Both the position numbers and the translations under genes were made by a program. A stretch of 18,713 bases of DNA from an uncultured Rhodospirillaceae bacterium (GTDB taxonomy: Bacteria > Pseudomonadota > Alphaproteobacteria > Thalassobaculales > Thalassobaculaceae): assembly GCA_937891725.1 (NCBI GenBank), contig CALAHL010000862.1:1-18713 (forward strand). The letters are read 5' to 3'. How positions within the stretch are numbered: position 1 is the stretch's first letter; the number at the start of each line of letters is the position of its first letter. A model generated the notes under the pieces. The model saw nothing but the letters and a program-made list of their open reading frames with translations, was not told where the DNA came from and did no database searches. Of this stretch, positions 14,625 through 18,713 are shown one piece after another.

Positions 14625-15539
14625 CTAGTCGTCACCGTCCGGCTCCGGGGGCACCAGGGCCCGTGCGAGGATGCGCGCAACCTCGTCCGCAGTGAAGCCG
14701 ATGGTGCGTTTTTCCGGAACTTCGTCGCCCAAAGCCGTGCGCCCGACCATCTCGTATAGGGCGGCCGCACCTAGGAACGTCTGAGGGTCCAGGCCGATGG
14801 TCGCAAAGGCGCGCGCGATCTCCTCCATTTCACCGACCCATCGATAGGCTTTCGGTGCCATATCCGGGAGCGAACGGTCGAATCTGTCGAGCAGCATGCG
14901 CTGCGACGCGGCCAACTCCTTTGCAAGATCCGCCTCGACCCCATAGGCGCGGGCTGCCGTCATGGATTGGGTCGCGATCGCGGTCAGGCCCTTTGTGATC
15001 GCCGCGTAGCACATCTTCAGCGCGGACGCCGCTCCGACCCCGCCGGACACCGCCCGGACATCGAGTCCGGCTTGGCGAAGACCGAGCACCCGTTCCACCA
15101 AGTCCTCATCACCTGAGATGTAGATACGGGGACCGCCGCCGCGTCCGGACTTTGGGGGGCCTCCGATGATGCCACCGTCCAGGAAGGGGCCGCCCACCGC
15201 ATCGATGGTTTCGCCGACCTCGACCGCGGACGCCGGCGCGATCGCGTTCAGATCCACATAGATAGGCCGTCGCTCGGCAAGCCCGATGGCAGATGCCAAG
15301 CGTTCCGCCAAGGGCAACGCGTGTGACGGGGGAAGGATCGAGAGCACCACGTCGCTGCCGTCGATCGCGGCCAAATCGTCGGCCACATCCCGGATCCCGG
15401 CCTTGTCGGCCAACTCCATGGTCCTGAGCGACCGATCCGCCAGATTGGTCACCACGTCGATCCCGTTCTCGACCATCACCCGGCCGATCGCGTGACCCAT
15501 GTCGCCCGGCGCGTACAGCGCCACCCGTTCAATCGTCAT
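14625..15539 (-). CDS. NAD(P)-dependent oxidoreductase, 6PGDH-like N-domain with DUF1932 C-domain
   Basis: Cytoplasmic dehydrogenase of 304 residues in the beta-hydroxyacid dehydrogenase superfamily. The N-terminal Rossmann domain begins RVALYAPGDMGHAIGRVM, with a GxxGxxxG-like nucleotide loop (G-D-M-G-H-A-I-G). It continues with DVVLSILPPSHAL and YVDLNAIAP, the loop positioned over cofactor. LDGGIIGGPP then marks the substrate-loop region typical of this family. The all-helical C-terminal domain has SALKMCYAAITKGLTAI, with the catalytic Lys expected in K-M-C, as in DUF1932 proteins. The ATG at 15539 gives the correct first strand and is preceded by GAAGAG at short distance. An ATG 57 bases upstream would add a non-conserved segment. 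It diverges from thrC across 99 bases. Substrate is unknown. Confidence 0.87.
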   Translation of the reverse strand: MTIERVALYAPGDMGHAIGRVMVENGIDVVTNLADRSLRTMELADKAGIRDVADDLAAIDGSDVVLSILPPSHALPLAERLASAIGLAERRPIYVDLNAIAPASAVEVGETIDAVGGPFLDGGIIGGPPKSGRGGGPRIYISGDEDLVERVLGLRQAGLDVRAVSGGVGAASALKMCYAAITKGLTAIATQSMTAARAYGVEADLAKELAASQRMLLDRFDRSLPDMAPKAYRWVGEMEEIARAFATIGLDPQTFLGAAALYEMVGRTALGDEVPEKRTIGFTADEVARILARALVPPEPDGDD

Positions 15540-15638
15540 ATTCTCTTCGCACCTTCGGTTGACCCTCGATTGGGGAAGGTTGCACGTGGATGACACCGTA
15601 GATAGGTTACCGCGTCTTCACATGGGATACACCGAACC

Positions 15639-17069
15639 GTGCAATACGTCAGCACTCGTGGCCAAGCGCCAACCTTGCCTTTCGACGATGTTCTTCTGGC
15701 GGGGCTTGCCTCGGATGGTGGCCTTTACGTGCCCGCGTTCTGGCCATTGTTCTCCAAGGACGATCTCCGTTCCATGCGCGGGAAGCCTTATGCCGAGGTT
15801 GCGTTCCGGGTGATGCAGCCGTTCGTCGGCGAAACCGTGCCGCCTGAAGTGCTGAGGACCATCATCCAAGAGGTTTATGCCGGATTCGACCACACCTGCG
15901 CGGCGCCGTTGAAGCAATTGCGGTCCGGGCTTTGGTTGATGGAACTGTTCCATGGGCCGACCTTCGCCTTCAAAGACTACGCGATGCAGGTGCTGGCGCG
16001 CCTGTTCGATCACATTCTGGAGCAGAGAGGCGAGCGGGTCACGATCTTGGGGGCCACATCCGGGGATACCGGTGCCGCCGCAGTGGAAGCCTTCCGTGAC
16101 AAGGACAGGATCGACTGTTTCATACTGTTCCCGAAGGGCCGTGTCTCGCCGATGCAGCAGCGGCAGATGACCACCGTCGATGCCCCGAACATTCATGCGA
16201 TTGCGTTGGAGGGGAACTTCGACGACTGCCAGGACCTTTTGAAGGCGGCTTTCGCGGACGAGCAATTCCGGATGGGGGTGAACCTGTCCGCAGTGAACTC
16301 GATCAACTGGGCCCGGATCATGCCGCAGATCGCCTATTATTTTTGGGCGGGCATTCAACTGGGCGCGCCGGACGTTCCTGTCGGATTTTCTGTGCCGACC
16401 GGAAATTTCGGAAATGTCTACGCGGCTTATGCGGCCCGGCAAATGGGATTGCCGATCGACCGGCTTGTGGTCGGCACCAACCAGAACGACATACTCGATC
16501 GGTTTTTCCGGAGCGGGACCATGGAAATCCTCGGGGTCGAGCCCACCTTGTCCCCGTCCATGGATATTCAGGTTTCCAGCAACTTCGAGCGGCTGTTGTT
16601 CGACATGGTCGACCGGGACCCCGCAGCCTTGGCCAATCTGATGACCGGTTTCCGCAGGGACGGAAAGTTTGCGGTCGATGCCGACCAACTGGCAACGGTA
16701 AGCCACCTGTTTCAGAGCCATAAGGTCGATGATGACGCCATCACAGCGACCATCCGGGACGAGATGGCGCAGAGTGGTGAGCTTCTGGACCCGCACACCG
16801 CCGTCGGGGTCGCTGCCGCTTTGCGCGTGTTGGCGGTTTCCGCCAAGGATACGTGCCCCAACACGAATGCATTGGTGGCGTTGGCGTGCGCCCATCCGGC
16901 AAAATTCGAGAAGGCCGTCCAACGGGCGCTCGGACATTCGCCCGAACTGCCGCCACGCCTGGCCGAGATGATGGAACTACCTGAAAAGCACAACGGGTTG
17001 CCCAATGATCTCGCCAAACTTGAGAACTTCATCCAGGACCGCGTCCGCGGACAAGGAGCTGCTGCTTGA
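15639..17069 (+). CDS. thrC: Threonine synthase
   Basis: PLP-dependent enzyme of 476 residues converting O-phosphohomoserine to threonine and phosphate, the last step of threonine synthesis. The N-terminus MQYVSTRGQAPTLPFDDVLL and GLASDGGLYVP match the long (class II) bacterial threonine synthases. PLP is held by K112 in HGPTFAFKDY. ATSGDTGAAAVEA (139-151) and SVPTGNFGNVYAAY form the substrate and phosphate-binding loops. The only start giving the conserved N-terminus is GTG at 15639, since an in-frame stop lies at 15603. Its ribosome-binding site is poor (GGGA about 11 bases away). The stop codon overlaps the TTG start of the peptidase gene, so the two form an operon. Full length, no missing key residue. 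Confidence 0.97.
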   Translation: MQYVSTRGQAPTLPFDDVLLAGLASDGGLYVPAFWPLFSKDDLRSMRGKPYAEVAFRVMQPFVGETVPPEVLRTIIQEVYAGFDHTCAAPLKQLRSGLWLMELFHGPTFAFKDYAMQVLARLFDHILEQRGERVTILGATSGDTGAAAVEAFRDKDRIDCFILFPKGRVSPMQQRQMTTVDAPNIHAIALEGNFDDCQDLLKAAFADEQFRMGVNLSAVNSINWARIMPQIAYYFWAGIQLGAPDVPVGFSVPTGNFGNVYAAYAARQMGLPIDRLVVGTNQNDILDRFFRSGTMEILGVEPTLSPSMDIQVSSNFERLLFDMVDRDPAALANLMTGFRRDGKFAVDADQLATVSHLFQSHKVDDDAITATIRDEMAQSGELLDPHTAVGVAAALRVLAVSAKDTCPNTNALVALACAHPAKFEKAVQRALGHSPELPPRLAEMMELPEKHNGLPNDLAKLENFIQDRVRGQGAAA

Positions 17070-18337
17070 CCGACCATACCGGTGCCAAAGTCACCAAACT
17101 TCCCAACGGTCTGACCGTCGCAACCGACCGAATTCCGTCCGTCTCTTCGGCAAGTGTCGGGATCTGGATCGGAGTCGGAACGCGGCATGAGCATGCGGAA
17201 GAGAACGGGCCCGCCCATCTGATCGAGCATATGGTCTTCAAGGGCACGCGCCGCAGGGACGCCGCCGCAATCGCTCGTGAGATCGAGGATGTGGGCGGTC
17301 ACATGAACGCCTATACAAGCCGCGAGCAAACCGCGTATTTCGCAAGGGTTCTGTCGGACGACCTGCCGCTCGCCGTCGATCTGATCGCCGATATCGTACA
17401 GGATTCGGTCTACGACACCGAAGAGCTGTCGCGCGAGCGGACGGTCATCCTGCAGGAGATCGCGCAGGTCAACGACACACCGGACGACGTCATCTTCGAC
17501 CATTTCCAGGAGATCGCTTTCCCGGATCAGCCGTTGGGTCGCCCGGTTTTGGGTAAACCTGATGTGGTTCGGTCCGTCGAGCGGGACCGGTTGGTCAACT
17601 ACATCGATACCAACTACGGCCCCGGCTCGTCCGTGCTCTCCGCCTCCGGAGATGTCGATCACGATACGTTGGTCGAGCTTGTCGGAAAACGCTTCGATCA
17701 TTTGCCCGGCGCTTCCAAATCCGAAACCGAACAAGGTGCCTACAAGGGCGGCGAGATGCGGGTGAAGAAGGACCTGGATCAACTGCACTTCACCCTCGGC
17801 TTCCGGGGTGTGTCCTATTCGGACCCTGATTTTTACGCGTTGCAGGTGCTCTCCACACTGTACGGGGGGGGCATGTCGTCCCGTCTTTTCCAGGAAGTGC
17901 GGGAGAAGAGGGGGCTCGTCTATTCGATCCACTCGTTCACGTCGTGTTACATGGATGACGGGATATTCGGGGTCTATGCGGGCACCGGTCCCGACGAGAT
18001 CGGCGAGGTTGTGCCGATCGTCTGCGATGAGCTGCTGTCTCTCGGCGAAACTCTGCAGGAGGGCGAGTTGGCCCGCGCCCGCGCCCAACTCAAGGCCTCC
18101 CTGCTGATGAGCCGGGAAAGCACCTCGACCCGATGCGAGCAGCTTGCCAATCATTTGCTGGTGCACGGCCGTCCGGTCGATGTGGACGATATCGTCGGCA
18201 AGGTGGAGGCGGTGGATGAGGACATGATCCGCCGTTTGGTGGCCCGCCTCTTGAAGAGCACGCCGACCATGGTCGCTGTCGGTGCCACCCAATCGCTTGA
18301 AAGCTACGACGCGATCCGCGCGCGATTGAAGAGTTGA
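17066..18337 (+). CDS. M16-family zinc peptidase (mitochondrial processing peptidase-like)
   Basis: Metallopeptidase of 423 residues, the size of the beta-MPP/PqqL-like single-chain bacterial members. The inverted zinc motif HxxEH is at 51-55 (H51-L-I-E54-H55), with E54 the catalytic base, and E131 in ERTVILQEI is the expected third ligand about 75 residues on. The C-terminal half contains LYGGGMSSRLFQEVREKRGLVY, the conserved R/Y block of the family. Start: TTG at 17066 overlapping the thrC stop (TTGA), with AAGGAG at 17053-17058 exactly 7 bases before it. No better ATG is near, so a TTG start is well supported. No signal peptide is visible, so cytoplasmic. Its physiological substrate is unknown. 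A thrC-M16 pairing is common in alphaproteobacteria, to my recollection. Confidence 0.95.
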   Translation: MTDHTGAKVTKLPNGLTVATDRIPSVSSASVGIWIGVGTRHEHAEENGPAHLIEHMVFKGTRRRDAAAIAREIEDVGGHMNAYTSREQTAYFARVLSDDLPLAVDLIADIVQDSVYDTEELSRERTVILQEIAQVNDTPDDVIFDHFQEIAFPDQPLGRPVLGKPDVVRSVERDRLVNYIDTNYGPGSSVLSASGDVDHDTLVELVGKRFDHLPGASKSETEQGAYKGGEMRVKKDLDQLHFTLGFRGVSYSDPDFYALQVLSTLYGGGMSSRLFQEVREKRGLVYSIHSFTSCYMDDGIFGVYAGTGPDEIGEVVPIVCDELLSLGETLQEGELARARAQLKASLLMSRESTSTRCEQLANHLLVHGRPVDVDDIVGKVEAVDEDMIRRLVARLLKSTPTMVAVGATQSLESYDAIRARLKS

Positions 18338-18432
18338 AGCGGAGTTCTTCTGATCCAAGCTCGTGACGGGTGGACGCGCGGCAGCATCCCAATCCGAGGT
18401 TATGGAACCGCTTTCCACCCTTAGCGTTGATC

Positions 18433-18451
18433 TGTTATCGCACTGATAACA
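18433..18451. promoter_or_regulatory. 7-bp inverted repeat overlapping the first base of the dodecin ribosome-binding site
   Basis: TGTTATC (18433-18439) and GATAACA (18445-18451) are perfect inverted arms around a 5-base spacer. The right arm ends on the first base of AAGGAG (18451-18456). It could be an operator for a DNA-binding regulator, or a hairpin in the mRNA that sits against the ribosome-binding site and sets translation. No regulator is adjacent. Confidence 0.45.
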
Positions 18452-18462
18452 AGGAGTTCGCC

Positions 18463-18675
18463 ATGTCCTCTTCGGACAACACCTATCGAATCATCGAAAT
18501 CGTGGGATCGTCGACCAACAGTATCGAGGATGCGATCAAGACCGGGTTGGCCCGAACTAGCGAGACAGTGAAACATCTTCGTTGGTTTGAAGTGACGGAG
18601 ACGCGCGGGCACATTGAGGATGGCAAGATTGCCCATTATCAGGTCGGCATGAAGGTTGGGTTTACCGTCGAGTGA
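18463..18675 (+). CDS. Dodecin (flavin/CoA-binding small protein)
   Basis: Protein of 70 residues that in characterised bacteria forms a hollow dodecamer binding flavin (and in some CoA), buffering or protecting it. The sequence follows the dodecin pattern: TYRIIEIVGSSTNSIEDAI at the N-terminus and HLRWFEVTETRGHIEDGKI with W41 as the aromatic that stacks on flavin. HYQVGMKVGFTVE ends the chain, with Q60 near the ligand. Start ATG 18463 is chosen because AAGGAG (18451-18456) lies 6 bases before it. An upstream GTG at 18370 in the same frame would add 31 non-family residues. The gene is 125 bases beyond the peptidase stop, which suggests a separate transcript. Gap content is the inverted repeat noted separately. 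Confidence 0.95.
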   Translation: MSSSDNTYRIIEIVGSSTNSIEDAIKTGLARTSETVKHLRWFEVTETRGHIEDGKIAHYQVGMKVGFTVE

Positions 18676-18713
18676 CGGCAGCGGGGAGCTGACGTTTTTC
18701 TGCAATGCTTCCC

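Noticed and set aside
18369..18420. GGGTGGA and TCCACCC as a terminator for the thrC-peptidase operon
   Set aside because: The 38-base loop is too long for an intrinsic terminator and no T-run follows directly.

Overview
The window looks like chromosomal DNA of a GC-rich alphaproteobacterium, possibly of the Rhodospirillales type. This is judged from codon use, from protein families seen by eye (EttA, MlaA and MlaC, a threonine synthase followed by an M16 processing peptidase, dodecin) and from compact overlapping gene junctions. I see no phage genes, insertion sequences, CRISPR array, tRNA or rRNA. Most of the window is ordinary housekeeping and transport; the less usual material lies in a few small or unnamed genes and in structured intergenic DNA.

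Positions 1-4628 hold one tightly packed plus-strand operon. It is a PotDBCA-type (polyamine/opine class) ABC importer, with the binding protein cut off by the left edge, followed by a PldB-like alpha/beta hydrolase. The last three junctions are 4-base stop/start overlaps (ATGA, GTGA, GTGA), so the hydrolase is probably translated together with the importer. A well-initiated 52-residue orphan protein follows (4712-4870). A 327-base gene-free stretch comes next and opens with a perfect 16-bp palindrome.

Positions 5198-9152 hold three plus-strand genes, each apparently its own unit. They are a short-chain dehydrogenase with an unusually long glycine loop, an exported two-domain protein of unknown function with four cysteines, and the ribosome-associated ABC-F ATPase EttA.

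Positions 9254-12938 are on the minus strand and read right to left. First is a membrane-anchored protein made of about twelve 40-residue TPR units, then mlaA (outer-membrane lipoprotein), then mlaC (periplasmic phospholipid carrier). MlaA and MlaC should work together in retrograde phospholipid transport; the inner-membrane MlaFED(B) complex is not in this window. The convergent ettA/mlaC gap carries an exact 18-bp tandem duplication and a 10-bp inverted repeat.

Positions 13067-18713 hold a BASS/SBF-type transporter (minus), diverging from a hotdog thioesterase (plus). Next is a two-domain NAD(P)-dependent dehydrogenase with a DUF1932-type C-terminus (minus), diverging from thrC. thrC is coupled by a TTGA overlap to an M16 zinc peptidase. 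The window ends with a dodecin gene whose ribosome-binding site is overlapped by one base of a 7-bp inverted repeat.

I did not find an obviously new multi-gene system. The best candidates for a second look are the importer-hydrolase coupling, the 52-residue protein with its downstream palindrome, the rigid 40-residue TPR protein beside mlaA, and the dodecin leader.
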